From NCBI GenBank assembly GCA_017577895.1, contig PKQY01000012.1, positions 1 to 47,520 on the forward strand: a DNA stretch of 47,520 nt, in the 5' to 3' direction. Numbering within the stretch: the stretch's first letter is position 1; each line of letters opens with the position of its first letter. The notes beneath the pieces are model-generated. The model had not been told where the DNA came from and did not search any database. It saw only the letters and a program-made list of their open reading frames with translations. Both the position numbers and the translations under genes were made by a program. The DNA comes from Bacillota bacterium (GTDB lineage: Bacteria > Bacillota > Bacilli > ZCTH02-B2). Positions 39,867 through 47,509 of this stretch are shown here, piece after piece.

Positions 39867-40502
39867 ATGCGTGTGATCTTTGGCATCACCGGCGGCATTG
39901 CCACAGGCAAGAGCACCGTTTCCGCCATGTTGCGGAAACGGGGAGCCGTCATCGTTGACGCGGACTACTGGGCCCGGGAAGTGGTGAAACCGGGGAGTGA
40001 AGGATGGGCGGCGATACGGCAAGCGTTCGGCGAGGAGTATTTCCATCCCGACGGCACGTTGAATCGGGAAAAACTCGCGTCCCTCGTCTTTTCTGACGAA
40101 GAAGCACGGCAACGACTGAATGCCATCACCCACCCTTTGATTCGCCAAAAAATGGACGAGCAGGTGCAGGCGGCCTTGGCGGCCGATCCGGAGGCCGTCG
40201 TCGTGTTGGACATCCCCTTGCTCATCGAATCGATGGTGCAGGAAGGACAACGGCGCGTGGACAAGCTCATTTTGGTGTATGTGCCGCCCTCGATCCAATT
40301 GGAACGGTTAATGCACCGCAACGGATTGAGCCGGGAAGAGGCCGAGAAACGTATTCGGGCCCAGATGCCCATTGATGAGAAACGGCAGTATGCCGATTTT
40401 ATCATCGATAATTCAGGTTCGTTGGCCGAAACCGAAGAGCAAGTGGAGCGCCTGATGGGCCAGTTGCGGACCTTGGTGCACCATGCGCGTGGTCAAAAAT
40501 AA
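39867..40502 (+). CDS. coaE: Dephospho-CoA kinase
   Basis: A 211-residue P-loop kinase carrying out the last step of coenzyme A synthesis (3'-phosphorylation of dephospho-CoA). The P-loop GGIATGKST is at residues 9-17, the substrate region follows with VIVDADYWAREVV, a hinge has ITHPLIRQKM, and the lid/arginine motif is in HRNGLSREEAEKRIRAQ. ADFIIDNSGS is the typical C-terminal signature. ATG 39867 follows GGAAGGATGG, nine bases after the ytaF stop. Its end overlaps the following lytic transglycosylase by 20 bases. Confidence 0.94.
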   Translation: MRVIFGITGGIATGKSTVSAMLRKRGAVIVDADYWAREVVKPGSEGWAAIRQAFGEEYFHPDGTLNREKLASLVFSDEEARQRLNAITHPLIRQKMDEQVQAALAADPEAVVVLDIPLLIESMVQEGQRRVDKLILVYVPPSIQLERLMHRNGLSREEAEKRIRAQMPIDEKRQYADFIIDNSGSLAETEEQVERLMGQLRTLVHHARGQK

Positions 40503-41130
40503 GCGGTTTTGGGTGGCGGTCGCTCTCCTGGCCGGTCTTTTGTTGGTGTATTCGGCGACGTATCAACGGCTGGCTTTTCCTATGCACTACCGGGATGAAA
40601 TATGGCAAGCGGCCGCCAAATACGACGTCAGTCCGTACTTGGTGGCGGCCATCATCCAGTCGGAGAGCCGGTACAACAAAGATGCCCGTTCCAAAAAAGG
40701 GGCCTTAGGTTTGATGCAATTGATGCCGGAAACCGCCAAGTGGGCGTTGCTGCAAATGGGTTACTCGGAAGCGGCTGAGGAGTTTTTGCACGATCCGTCG
40801 TTGAACATCGAAGTCGGCACTTGGTATTTGCGCTGGCTGTTGGATTATTACCAGGGAAATTGGCCCTTGGCCATCGCCGCTTACAATGCGGGCCAAGGCG
40901 TTGTCGACCGGTGGCTTCGGGAAGGGCAGTGGGACGGCCGAGCGGATACCGTGGACCAAATTCCGTATCCGGAAACCCGCCGCTATGTCCGGAAGGTGCT
41001 TTACTATTATCAAAAGTACCGGCACATTTATCGCGATGCGTCTGTCACACCGGATTATTCCGCCAAGCCCGTGGATGGCGAAAAGGTTGGTTTGCAATAT
41101 ACCGTTAAAGGAGAAAATGTGCTATACTAA
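40483..41130 (+). CDS. Membrane-anchored lytic transglycosylase (SLT domain)
   Basis: A 215-residue murein hydrolase. One N-terminal signal-anchor helix (WVAVALLAGLLLVYSA) is followed by the soluble transglycosylase domain outside the membrane. The catalytic Glu is E61 in IIQSESRYNKDARSKKGALGLMQLMPETA; the later AAYNAGQGVVDRWL and the YVRKVLYYYQKY helix are family signatures. It should cleave glycan strands to leave anhydromuramic ends, in wall turnover or sporulation. The ATG at 40483 lies inside coaE; a GTG at 40489 is possible. The stop codon overlaps the gapB -10 box. Confidence 0.9.
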   Translation: MRVVKNKRFWVAVALLAGLLLVYSATYQRLAFPMHYRDEIWQAAAKYDVSPYLVAAIIQSESRYNKDARSKKGALGLMQLMPETAKWALLQMGYSEAAEEFLHDPSLNIEVGTWYLRWLLDYYQGNWPLAIAAYNAGQGVVDRWLREGQWDGRADTVDQIPYPETRRYVRKVLYYYQKYRHIYRDASVTPDYSAKPVDGEKVGLQYTVKGENVLY

Positions 41131-41163
41131 ATGTGCCTTTCATAGGATTTAGTGTGTAATAAT
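41118..41163 (+). promoter_or_regulatory. gapB promoter with CcpN-like operator boxes
   Basis: TGTGCTATACT (41118-41128) matches, at all 11 positions, the CcpN operator consensus TRTGHYATAYW that I remember for B. subtilis. The same bases form an extended -10, TG-C-TATACT (41120-41128). A second, weaker box, TGTGTAATAAT (41153-41163, 9/11), lies 35 bases downstream. ACTAAAT (41126-41132) and ATTTAGT (41147-41153) are 7-bp inverted arms spaced 21 bases centre to centre. Repression of gapB by CcpN on glycolytic substrates is known in B. subtilis; the repressor gene is not in this window. Confidence 0.55.
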
Positions 41164-41185
41164 TGGTGAGGGGTGTAAATCGGAG

Positions 41186-42241
41186 ATGGGGATCAGGGTA
41201 GCGATCAACGGGTTTGGGCGGATTGGACGGATGGTGTTCCGGCGGGCACAAGCGTTTGACGACATTGAAATCGTGGCCGTCAATGCCAGTTATCCGGCCG
41301 AAACGTTGGCTCATTTAGTGAAGTACGATTCGGTGCATGGCACGTGGGACCGCACGATCCGGGCCGATGGCGACGCCTTGGTGGTGGAAGGGCGGCGGGT
41401 GCAATTGGTGTCCGAACGGGATCCGAGCCGCCTGCCGTGGCGCGAGCTGGATATTGACGTGGTGGTGGAAGCGACCGGCAAGTTTCGCGATCGGGAAGGA
41501 GCGGGCAAGCACCTGGAGGCCGGAGCGAAAAAAGTGCTGATTACCGCCCCGGGCAAGGACGAAGACTTTACGTTGGTCATGGGGGTCAACCACCAACTGT
41601 ACGATCCCGAGCGCCATCACATTGTCTCCAACGCATCGTGCACGACGACGTGTCTGGCGCCGGTGGCCAAGGTGCTGCATGAAGCCTTCGGCATCCGGGA
41701 AGGCCTGATGACGACGGTGCATAGCTTTACCAACGACCAAAAACCTTTGGACAACCCCCACAAAGATTTGCGGCGGGCGCGGGCTTCCGGACAGTCCATC
41801 GTGCCGACGACGACCGGAGCGGCAAAAGCGGTGGCCAAAGTGTTGCCGGAGTTGAAAGGGAAGTTGAACGGTTTGGCGTTGCGGGTGCCGACGCCCAACG
41901 TTTCCGTTGTCGACCTGGTGGTTGATTTAGAAAAGCCGGCCACGGCGGAAGACGTCAATCGCGTGCTGAAAGAAGCGGCCGAGACGACCATGAAAGGGTA
42001 CATTGAATACACGGAAGAGCCCCTCGTTTCCGTCGACTTTATCGGCAACCCCCATTCGGCCATTGTGGACGGCCTTTCGACCATGGCCATCGGCGAAAGC
42101 AAAGTGAAAGTGTTGGCGTGGTACGACAACGAGTGGGGTTATTCCTGCAGGGTGGTGGAAGCGGTCCAGCACATCGCGCGTCACTTGGCCAATGCGGCGG
42201 GCTCGGAAACGGCGGCAGTGGCTTCCACGGGCGCACGTTAA
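41186..42241 (+). CDS. gapB: Glyceraldehyde-3-phosphate dehydrogenase, GapB (gluconeogenic) type
   Basis: A 351-residue GAPDH. The Rossmann motif is NGFGRIGR, and the catalytic C152 lies in SNASCTTTCLAPV, with His in the HSFTNDQ region. Instead of the NDL found after the second strand in GapA, it has NASYPAETLAHLVKYDSVHG, the GapB-type sequence that accepts NADP and works in gluconeogenesis. Position before nrdR-dnaB-dnaI is the Bacillus gapB locus. The speD gene that follows gapB in B. subtilis is absent. ATG 41186 is preceded by GTGAGGGG at some distance; the protein start MGIRVAINGFG is standard. Confidence 0.93.
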   Translation: MGIRVAINGFGRIGRMVFRRAQAFDDIEIVAVNASYPAETLAHLVKYDSVHGTWDRTIRADGDALVVEGRRVQLVSERDPSRLPWRELDIDVVVEATGKFRDREGAGKHLEAGAKKVLITAPGKDEDFTLVMGVNHQLYDPERHHIVSNASCTTTCLAPVAKVLHEAFGIREGLMTTVHSFTNDQKPLDNPHKDLRRARASGQSIVPTTTGAAKAVAKVLPELKGKLNGLALRVPTPNVSVVDLVVDLEKPATAEDVNRVLKEAAETTMKGYIEYTEEPLVSVDFIGNPHSAIVDGLSTMAIGESKVKVLAWYDNEWGYSCRVVEAVQHIARHLANAAGSETAAVASTGAR

Positions 42242-42285
42242 CGAGAGGTCGAACTGTTGTTCAGAAGGTTGTTCAAAAGATGACT

Positions 42286-42315
42286 GGCGGGCGTTTCAGT
42301 ATGCCCGCCTTTTCT
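42286..42315 (+). terminator. Intrinsic terminator after gapB
   Basis: GGCGGGC (42286-42292) pairs perfectly with GCCCGCC (42303-42309) around a 10-base loop, followed by TTTTCT. The U run is short, so some read-through to nrdR is possible. The 67 bases from here to nrdR have a TTGACG (42322-42327) but no -10 at normal spacing. Confidence 0.75.
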
Positions 42316-42382
42316 GTCCTATTGACGGAATCGACGGGATCAGACAAACTATACCCATGAAACGAGATGGAGCTGACGGGTC

Positions 42383-42880
42383 ATGCGCTGTCCGTATTGT
42401 CAACACATGGGAAGCCGAGTTCTCGATTCCCGTCCGTTTAACGACGGCAAGTCCATTCGCCGCCGCCGCGAATGCGAAAAGTGTCATCGCCGCTTTACCA
42501 CTTTTGAAACAGTGGAAGAGGCGCCGTTGTACGTTATCAAAAAGGACGGGTCACGGGAAGAATTCAGCCGGGAGAAATTGCTGCGGGGGATTTTAAAGGC
42601 CTGCGAAAAACGCCCCATCCCGATTGAACAGCTGGAAACGCTGGTGGACGAGATTGAAAAAGAACTGCGCAGCGTCGTCCAGTCTGAAGTGCCCAGCCGG
42701 GAAATCGGTGAAATGGTCATGGAGCGATTGTACGACCTGGATGAAGTGGCGTACGTCCGGTTCGCATCGGTGTACCGTCAGTTCAAAGACATTCACGTGT
42801 TCATGCAGGAGTTGTCCGAAATGTTGAACAGTCCCCGCAAAGGCAAACGAAAAAAGGATGCCGATGTCCGTGAAGAATGA
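42383..42880 (+). CDS. nrdR: Transcriptional repressor NrdR
   Basis: A 165-residue regulator of ribonucleotide reductase genes. The N-terminal zinc ribbon is Cys-Pro-Tyr-Cys...Cys-Glu-Lys-Cys, with the Arg-rich DNA-contacting stretch SIRRRRECEKCHRRFTTFETVEE. The ATP-cone domain follows (VIKKDGSREEFSREKLLRGILKACEKRPIP), which senses dATP/ATP. The C-terminal tail is Lys/Arg rich. ATG 42383 has GGAGCTGACGGG upstream. It lies upstream of dnaB-dnaI as in B. subtilis (ytcG-dnaB-dnaI), linking nucleotide control with replication initiation. Confidence 0.95.
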   Translation: MRCPYCQHMGSRVLDSRPFNDGKSIRRRRECEKCHRRFTTFETVEEAPLYVIKKDGSREEFSREKLLRGILKACEKRPIPIEQLETLVDEIEKELRSVVQSEVPSREIGEMVMERLYDLDEVAYVRFASVYRQFKDIHVFMQELSEMLNSPRKGKRKKDADVREE

Positions 42881-42907
42881 CCACAGCGACGGGGAGGAGA
42901 GCCGGGC

Positions 42908-44281
42908 ATGTGGTCGGTATTTCCGAAAGATCCGTTTCGCCTGTATGTGGAACGGCCGTTACATTCCGAGGAACAGCAGTCCCTCCTCTTCCTTTACCAA
43001 CCGTTGGCCGGTGCCGAAGCCATCAATTTGTATTTGCTCATGCACGCGCTGGCCGAACGGGAACCGGATGCCCAGTGGCGGCACCGTTTGCTCTTGTCCC
43101 TCACCGGGTGGACGATGGACGTGTGGTTGCAAGCCCGTCATCGGCTGGAAGGACTGGGGTTGTTGCGGTCGTATGCGGAAGAAGGGGAAACGCGGTGCAT
43201 GCATTACCGATTGCAACTGCCGCTTTCGCCGCGGCAATTTTTTGCCAGCGATGTGCTGGCCGTCATGTTGTTGAACCGCCTGGGGGAGCCCCAGTATCAG
43301 CAGCTGCAGCAGATGTTGTGCCGCCGCTTTCCGGACGTGCCGGCTTCTTTAAAAGAAGTGAGCCGGGCGTTTCACGACGTGTATTCCCCCTTGTCGCCCA
43401 ACGATTTGCGACAAGCCGAGACGTTGACTACTCCACCACCCGATGACACGGAACCGGAGGTACCGCTGGGGGACTGGTCCTTTGACGTCACGTACATGCG
43501 CAGCCGGGTCGGGGCGGTGTTTGGGTTGGACAAGCATTGGAACCGGCAGACGGAAACCCGCCTCCTGCAACTGGCCCGGCTGTACCGGCTGACAGAAGAC
43601 GAATTGGCCCGGCTCATCCAAGAGCATTTGTTTGCCCGGGATGCCTTTGATTGGGAGCAGTTCCGTCGGGAAGTCGTACGGTGGGCGCAAAGCCGGGCAG
43701 CGGTGGCAGCGGAATCGCAAGTCCAGGACCAGCCGCCGCAAGAACAAGAACTTGCGGGACTGACGGACGCCCAACGGCACATGCAAGATCTGGAGACCAT
43801 TTCCCCTTACGCGTTGTTGTACGCATACAGTGACGGCGCCAAGGTGGCCGACAGCGACTTGCGGCTCGTCCACAGCCTGCTGGAGGAATACAAGCTGAAA
43901 CCCGGGGTCGTCAACGTTCTCATCGAATACGTCATGTTCACCAACAATTACAAACTGCCCAAGGCGTTGGTGGAAAAGATTGCTAGCCACTGGAAGAGAT
44001 TGCGCATTGAAACCGTGGCCGATGCCCAGGCGCTGTGCCGCAAGGAACATCAAATGTACCGCAACTGGCCGTCCAAGGGCAGCGAACGCAAACGGACAGC
44101 GCCAGCGGCGGGGACTGAGCCCCGAACTCACCGCCGTGTCCAACCCCTGCCCCAGTCGGTGCGCGAACAGTTGATGGCTCCGGACACCCCCCCTCCCTTG
44201 AGCGATGAACAACGGCGGCTGCAACAGGAAAAAGAAGCTCGGGCGTTGGAGCTGTTGAAGGCGTTGGGCGAACTGAAATGA
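42908..44281 (+). CDS. dnaB: Replication initiation and membrane attachment protein DnaB
   Basis: A 457-residue Bacillota-type DnaB (not the helicase). It helps load the replicative helicase with DnaD and DnaI at the membrane. Both halves show the DnaB/DnaD winged-helix and helical pattern (YQPLAGAEAINLYLLMHAL at the N-terminus, then LRLVHSLLEEYKLKPGVVNVLIEYVMFTNNYKLPKALVEKIASHW near residue 340-385, the DnaB_2/DnaD-like domain). The C-terminal part is Lys/Arg and Pro rich. ATG 42908 follows GGGGAGGAGAG. dnaI starts at or beyond its stop. Confidence 0.92.
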   Translation: MWSVFPKDPFRLYVERPLHSEEQQSLLFLYQPLAGAEAINLYLLMHALAEREPDAQWRHRLLLSLTGWTMDVWLQARHRLEGLGLLRSYAEEGETRCMHYRLQLPLSPRQFFASDVLAVMLLNRLGEPQYQQLQQMLCRRFPDVPASLKEVSRAFHDVYSPLSPNDLRQAETLTTPPPDDTEPEVPLGDWSFDVTYMRSRVGAVFGLDKHWNRQTETRLLQLARLYRLTEDELARLIQEHLFARDAFDWEQFRREVVRWAQSRAAVAAESQVQDQPPQEQELAGLTDAQRHMQDLETISPYALLYAYSDGAKVADSDLRLVHSLLEEYKLKPGVVNVLIEYVMFTNNYKLPKALVEKIASHWKRLRIETVADAQALCRKEHQMYRNWPSKGSERKRTAPAAGTEPRTHRRVQPLPQSVREQLMAPDTPPPLSDEQRRLQQEKEARALELLKALGELK

Positions 44282-44334
44282 CGGCGGGCTTGGCAGCATT
44301 GGACTACACATCATGCGTAGAGGTGACGGTGCGG

Positions 44335-45282
44335 ATGAAGTCGGTACACCAACTCTTTCCGTCGGCCTATGGAGGACGGGAACAGCTGGCAGAAAAGTGG
44401 CGTCAGCTGCGGGAGACGCCGGAAGTGCAGGCGTTGCTCCGGCAATATCCTCATCTCCCCGATGCCTTTTGGCAACGGGCCGTTTTGCGCTTGGAACAGT
44501 TTGTGCAAGAACAGCGCAACTGCCAGCGCTGTCCCGGGCTGAAACAGTGCCCTAATCTGATGGCCGGCCACCGCAGCGAAGTGCATTGCCAGCCGCCGTA
44601 TCTGCACCTTTCGTACCGGAAATGTCCGCTCTTGCGGCAGGAGGAACTGGTCCGCCAACAATCGGCCCTCATCCGTTCTCATTACGTGCCGGAAGAGATC
44701 CTGTCGGCGTCGTTTGAGACCATTGAACGGGATTTGCCCCGGCTGGACGCCCTCAACGCGGTGATGGAATTTTGCCTGACGTACGAAGTGGGCAAAAGAA
44801 TGCCCGGCATTTACTTATACGGTCCTCTGGGCGTCGGCAAAAGCCGGATGATGGGAGCGGCTTGCCGCTCATTGGCGGAACGGGGCATTCCGTCCATTAT
44901 GGTCTATTTGCCGGAATTTTTGCGGGAAGTCAAAGATGCGATTCACGACGGCCGGGTGCAGGAAAAAGTAGAGGCGCTCCAACGGGTTCCGGTGCTGGTG
45001 TTGGACGACATCGGTGCGGAAACCGTCTCTGCCTGGGTGCGGGACGAGATTCTCGGGACGATCTTGCAGAGCCGGGTCGCGGCCGGATTGCCGACGATGT
45101 ATACGTCCAACTTGAATTACGACGAGCTGGAAGAACATTTCTCTTACTCGTACAAAGATGGCGTGGATGAAATGAAAGCCAAACGCATCATGGAACGGAT
45201 TCGTTACGAAACCCGCGCCTATTATGTCGGCGGAGAAAACCGGCGCAAGCAAAAATGGCAGACAGAGAATGTTTCAAATTAG
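44335..45282 (+). CDS. dnaI: Primosomal protein DnaI (helicase loader ATPase)
   Basis: A 315-residue AAA+ helicase loader that puts the replicative helicase on DNA, a typical DnaC-like protein. The N-terminal domain has the Cys-rich zinc region (CQRCPGLKQC, later Cys-Pro) that contacts the helicase. The AAA+ part has Walker A GPLGVGKS at 163-170, Walker B LVLDDIG, sensor Asn in TMYTSNLNYDEL and an arginine-finger region MERIRYE. ATG 44335 is favoured over ATG 44278, which overlaps the dnaB stop, because AGAGGTG lies nine bases upstream and the length then matches B. subtilis DnaI. It is followed by a tRNA gene, not thrS as in B. subtilis. Confidence 0.93.
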   Translation: MKSVHQLFPSAYGGREQLAEKWRQLRETPEVQALLRQYPHLPDAFWQRAVLRLEQFVQEQRNCQRCPGLKQCPNLMAGHRSEVHCQPPYLHLSYRKCPLLRQEELVRQQSALIRSHYVPEEILSASFETIERDLPRLDALNAVMEFCLTYEVGKRMPGIYLYGPLGVGKSRMMGAACRSLAERGIPSIMVYLPEFLREVKDAIHDGRVQEKVEALQRVPVLVLDDIGAETVSAWVRDEILGTILQSRVAAGLPTMYTSNLNYDELEEHFSYSYKDGVDEMKAKRIMERIRYETRAYYVGGENRRKQKWQTENVSN

Positions 45283-45285
45283 ATG

Positions 45286-45314
45286 TTGACATTTCACAAT
45301 AACCTTGTTACAAT
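45286..45314 (+). promoter_or_regulatory. Near-consensus sigma-A promoter of the tRNA-Ala gene
   Basis: TTGACA (45286-45291), 17 bases and TACAAT (45309-45314) match the vegetative consensus with one mismatch. It begins four bases after the dnaI stop codon. Start is near 45321, which leaves a 55-base 5' leader before the mature tRNA. Confidence 0.88.
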
Positions 45315-45375
45315 GGCATTGTCTGTTGATGAGGGCCAACGATAAAGGCCGAATTGAATACGGTTTGAACGATGT

Positions 45376-45451
45376 GGGCCTATAGCTCAGCTGGGAGAGC
45401 GCATCGCTGGCAGCGATGAGGTCAGGGGTTCGAGCCCCCTTAGGTCCACCA
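45376..45451 (+). tRNA. tRNA-Ala (anticodon GGC)
   Basis: A complete 76-base tRNA folds by eye. Acceptor GGGCCTA (45376-45382) pairs with TAGGTCC (45441-45447), including the G-U pair at the third position, and A plus an encoded CCA follow. The D arm contains GCTCAGCTGGGAGAGC. The anticodon stem is CATCG/CGATG with loop CTGGCAG, so the anticodon is GGC (45409-45411), reading alanine GCC/GCU. The T arm is AGGGG-TTCGAGC-CCCCT. A promoter lies upstream and a strong terminator downstream, so it is a single-gene unit. Confidence 0.97.
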
Positions 45452-45471
45452 TTTTTTATGCCGAAAAACGG

Positions 45472-45513
45472 TCCTTGGTGGAAACCGTCGGGTTTTCAAC
45501 AAGGATTTTTTTT
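45472..45513 (+). terminator. Strong intrinsic terminator after tRNA-Ala
   Basis: The 15-base arms 45472-45486 and 45491-45505 pair with one mismatch and one G-U around the tetraloop GTCG, followed by eight T (45506-45513). It starts 20 bases after the tRNA CCA end. Confidence 0.88.
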
Positions 45514-45515
45514 CT

Positions 45516-45545
45516 TTACTTGCATCTTTCTTTCTTGCGTATAAT
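45516..45545 (+). promoter_or_regulatory. Possible promoter of the AIM24-family gene
   Basis: TTACTT (45516-45521), 18 bases and TATAAT (45540-45545) give a promoter with a good -10 and a poor -35. It lies right after the tRNA terminator and about 55 bases before the coding start. Confidence 0.45.
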
Positions 45546-45600
45546 GATACCATGTACGTTCCCATTTAGGACGATATGTATTCGGAAAGGAATGAAGAAA

Positions 45601-46389
45601 GTGAATCCTCACGACATTCGTTATTCCTTGTATGGCGATGACATGCAATTCGTCGAGATTGAGCTGGATCCGAACGAAACGGTCATCGCCGAAGCCGGCA
45701 GTCTCATGATGATGGAAGATCAGATCCGGATGGAAACGATTTTCGGCGACGGCTCCGCGCAAGGTGTCATGGGCAAGCTGCTTCAAGCCGGCAAGCGCAT
45801 CCTCACCGGCGAAAGTTTGTTTATGACCGCTTTTACCAATGTCGGTTCCGGGAAACGCCATGTCTGTTTTGCGGCGCCGTATCCGGGGAAAATTATCCCT
45901 TTGGATTTGAGTGAGCTGGGCGGGAAAGTCATCTGCCAAAAAGATGCGTTTCTGGCTGCTGCCAAAGGCGTGAGCATCGGCATCGCCTTTCAGCGGCGGC
46001 TCGGGGTCGGGTTTTTTGGCGGCGAAGGTTTTATCATGCAAAAACTGGAAGGAAACGGTATAGCCTTTGTCCATGCCGGCGGCACCATCCATCAAAAAAC
46101 GCTGGCGCCCGGTGAGACATTGCGGATTGACACGGGCTGTTTGGTGGCCATGACCGGAAGCGTCGATTACAACATTGAGTATGTCGGCGGGATCAAAACG
46201 GCACTGTTCGGCGGCGAAGGGCTCTTCCTGGCCACCTTGCGGGGCCCGGGCACCGTCTGGGTCCAGTCGTTGCCGTTCAGTCGGCTGGCCAGCCGGGTGT
46301 TTGCCGCGTTGCCGGAAAAAGGCGGCTCCAAGGGCGAAGGAAGCATTGCCGGGACTTTGTTTGACTGGCTCGGCGGGGATCGCCGTTAA
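45601..46389 (+). CDS. AIM24/TIGR00266 family protein
   Basis: A 262-residue beta-rich protein of the AIM24 family. It carries the characteristic MQFVEIELDPNETVIAEAGSLMMMED start and Gly-rich strands such as GFFGGEGFIMQKLEGNGIAFVHAGG and IKTALFGGEGLFLATLRGPGTVWVQSLP. These proteins form trimeric barrel-like structures in the few known cases; in bacteria the function is unknown, and mitochondrial AIM24 affects membrane organisation. GTG 45601 is chosen because AAAGGA (45586-45591) lies nine bases upstream; ATG 45592 in the same frame directly abuts that site. It is converging with the next gene at a shared terminator. Confidence 0.85.
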   Translation: MNPHDIRYSLYGDDMQFVEIELDPNETVIAEAGSLMMMEDQIRMETIFGDGSAQGVMGKLLQAGKRILTGESLFMTAFTNVGSGKRHVCFAAPYPGKIIPLDLSELGGKVICQKDAFLAAAKGVSIGIAFQRRLGVGFFGGEGFIMQKLEGNGIAFVHAGGTIHQKTLAPGETLRIDTGCLVAMTGSVDYNIEYVGGIKTALFGGEGLFLATLRGPGTVWVQSLPFSRLASRVFAALPEKGGSKGEGSIAGTLFDWLGGDRR

Positions 46390-46400
46390 TATCCTCACGA

Positions 46401-46436
46401 AAAACCCCAGGATGCCATGGCATCCTGGGGTTTTTT
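46401..46436. terminator. Bidirectional intrinsic terminator (26-bp perfect palindrome)
   Basis: The 26 bases 46405-46430, built from CCCCAGGATGCC and its reverse complement around AT, form a perfect palindrome flanked by A4 on the left and T6 on the right. A hairpin with a U run therefore forms from either strand. It ends both the AIM24-family gene and the minus-strand hemerythrin-nitroreductase gene. Confidence 0.92.
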
Positions 46437-46438
46437 GA

Positions 46439-47419
46439 TCATCGTCCACCAAACCGTTCATAGAAAATGATGGTTTCCCGGGGCATGGGCTTTTTCGAAC
46501 CTGGAGGTTGGGCGGGGTAACCGAGGCCGAGGATGGCCACTACCCGTCGGTCATGGGGAATGGATAAGGCTTGTCGGACAAAGTTTTCTCGTCGCTCGGA
46601 TTCGGCCGCATCTTCGGAATGGTAAACGGCACCAAAGGCTAATCCCAAGCCGAGATCCACGGCCGTAAGCCAAATCAGTCCGCAGGCGATGGAGGCATCT
46701 TGCAGCCAATATTTGCTGACATCGGGGCGGGCCGTCACCACGATGGCGGCCGCCGCTTCCTTTAACCACGGCATATACGGGGTCGTTCGGGACAGATGGT
46801 CCAACATCGTCCGGTCGGTCACCGCGATAAATTCTCGGGACGGCAAGTGATTGCCGGTGGGGGACAAATACCCGGCCTCCAATACTTTTTCCAGGATCGG
46901 TCGTTCGATGGCCCTGGATTGGAAACGGGTAATTTCCCGCCGTTGTTGAATGATGGAAAGAATGGTGCTTTCCGGTTCGGCATTGAGGTGAAAAGACGAT
47001 TCCAACGATGCCAGCACCTCGTCGGGAATGGCCTGTTCCAGCAAGGGAAAGATGACCTGCTCTTCTTTTCGCACGTGTTCCTCCAGCAAAGTACCGAGCC
47101 GTTCCATTTGTTCCACCGTCACCGGTTCTTGCGACAAAATTTGCTGAATCAACGAGCGGATTTGGATGTGTTCCAGCAACATTTCCGCAATGAGGGGATG
47201 ATCGGGTGACGCGTACTGGGCATAAACCGGCAACAAAATTTCTTCCTCTTCGCGAAAATGGGCCTGCCCGCCCGGCTCCCAATAGGCGGCCAAGTATTCC
47301 CGGACGTCTTCCAGACGGTACCCTTTATGCTGGATGCCGGCCATTTTCAGCCGTTTGGCTGCGGCCATCGCATGGTGGTGATGGTGCGACAGTGGTTGAA
47401 GTCCTGGATGGCGTTTCAC
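46439..47419 (-). CDS. Hemerythrin-like domain fused to nitroreductase
   Basis: A 326-residue two-domain protein. Residues 1-150 form a hemerythrin/HHE cation-binding four-helix domain with candidate iron ligands in H12-H16 (five consecutive His), H54 and E58 (AHFREEEE), H84 (LLEHIQ), and H115 and E119 (EEHVRKEEQ). Residues about 153-326 form an FMN-dependent nitroreductase domain (RREITRFQSRAIERPILEKVLEAG, then SPTGNHLPSREFIAV, DASIACGLIWLTAVDLGLGL and RRVVAILGLGYPAQPP). An oxygen-, NO- or iron-linked flavin reductase is suggested; this is inference. GTG 47419 has GGGAGGG upstream, and a 14-codon upstream extension is less likely. It ends at the shared terminator. Confidence 0.85.
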   Translation of the reverse strand: MKRHPGLQPLSHHHHHAMAAAKRLKMAGIQHKGYRLEDVREYLAAYWEPGGQAHFREEEEILLPVYAQYASPDHPLIAEMLLEHIQIRSLIQQILSQEPVTVEQMERLGTLLEEHVRKEEQVIFPLLEQAIPDEVLASLESSFHLNAEPESTILSIIQQRREITRFQSRAIERPILEKVLEAGYLSPTGNHLPSREFIAVTDRTMLDHLSRTTPYMPWLKEAAAAIVVTARPDVSKYWLQDASIACGLIWLTAVDLGLGLAFGAVYHSEDAAESERRENFVRQALSIPHDRRVVAILGLGYPAQPPGSKKPMPRETIIFYERFGGR

Positions 47420-47509
47420 GAAGTTCCCTCCCGTCCACTCGGCATACATCACAACTAGCATAGCATACGAGGCGTGACTTCAGCATATCACAACCAATGG
47501 AGGCGTGCC

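Noticed and set aside
45376..45451. tRNA-Ala as attachment site of an integrated element
   Set aside because: No repeat of the tRNA 3' end, integrase or phage-like gene was found in the window; flanking genes are core or common.
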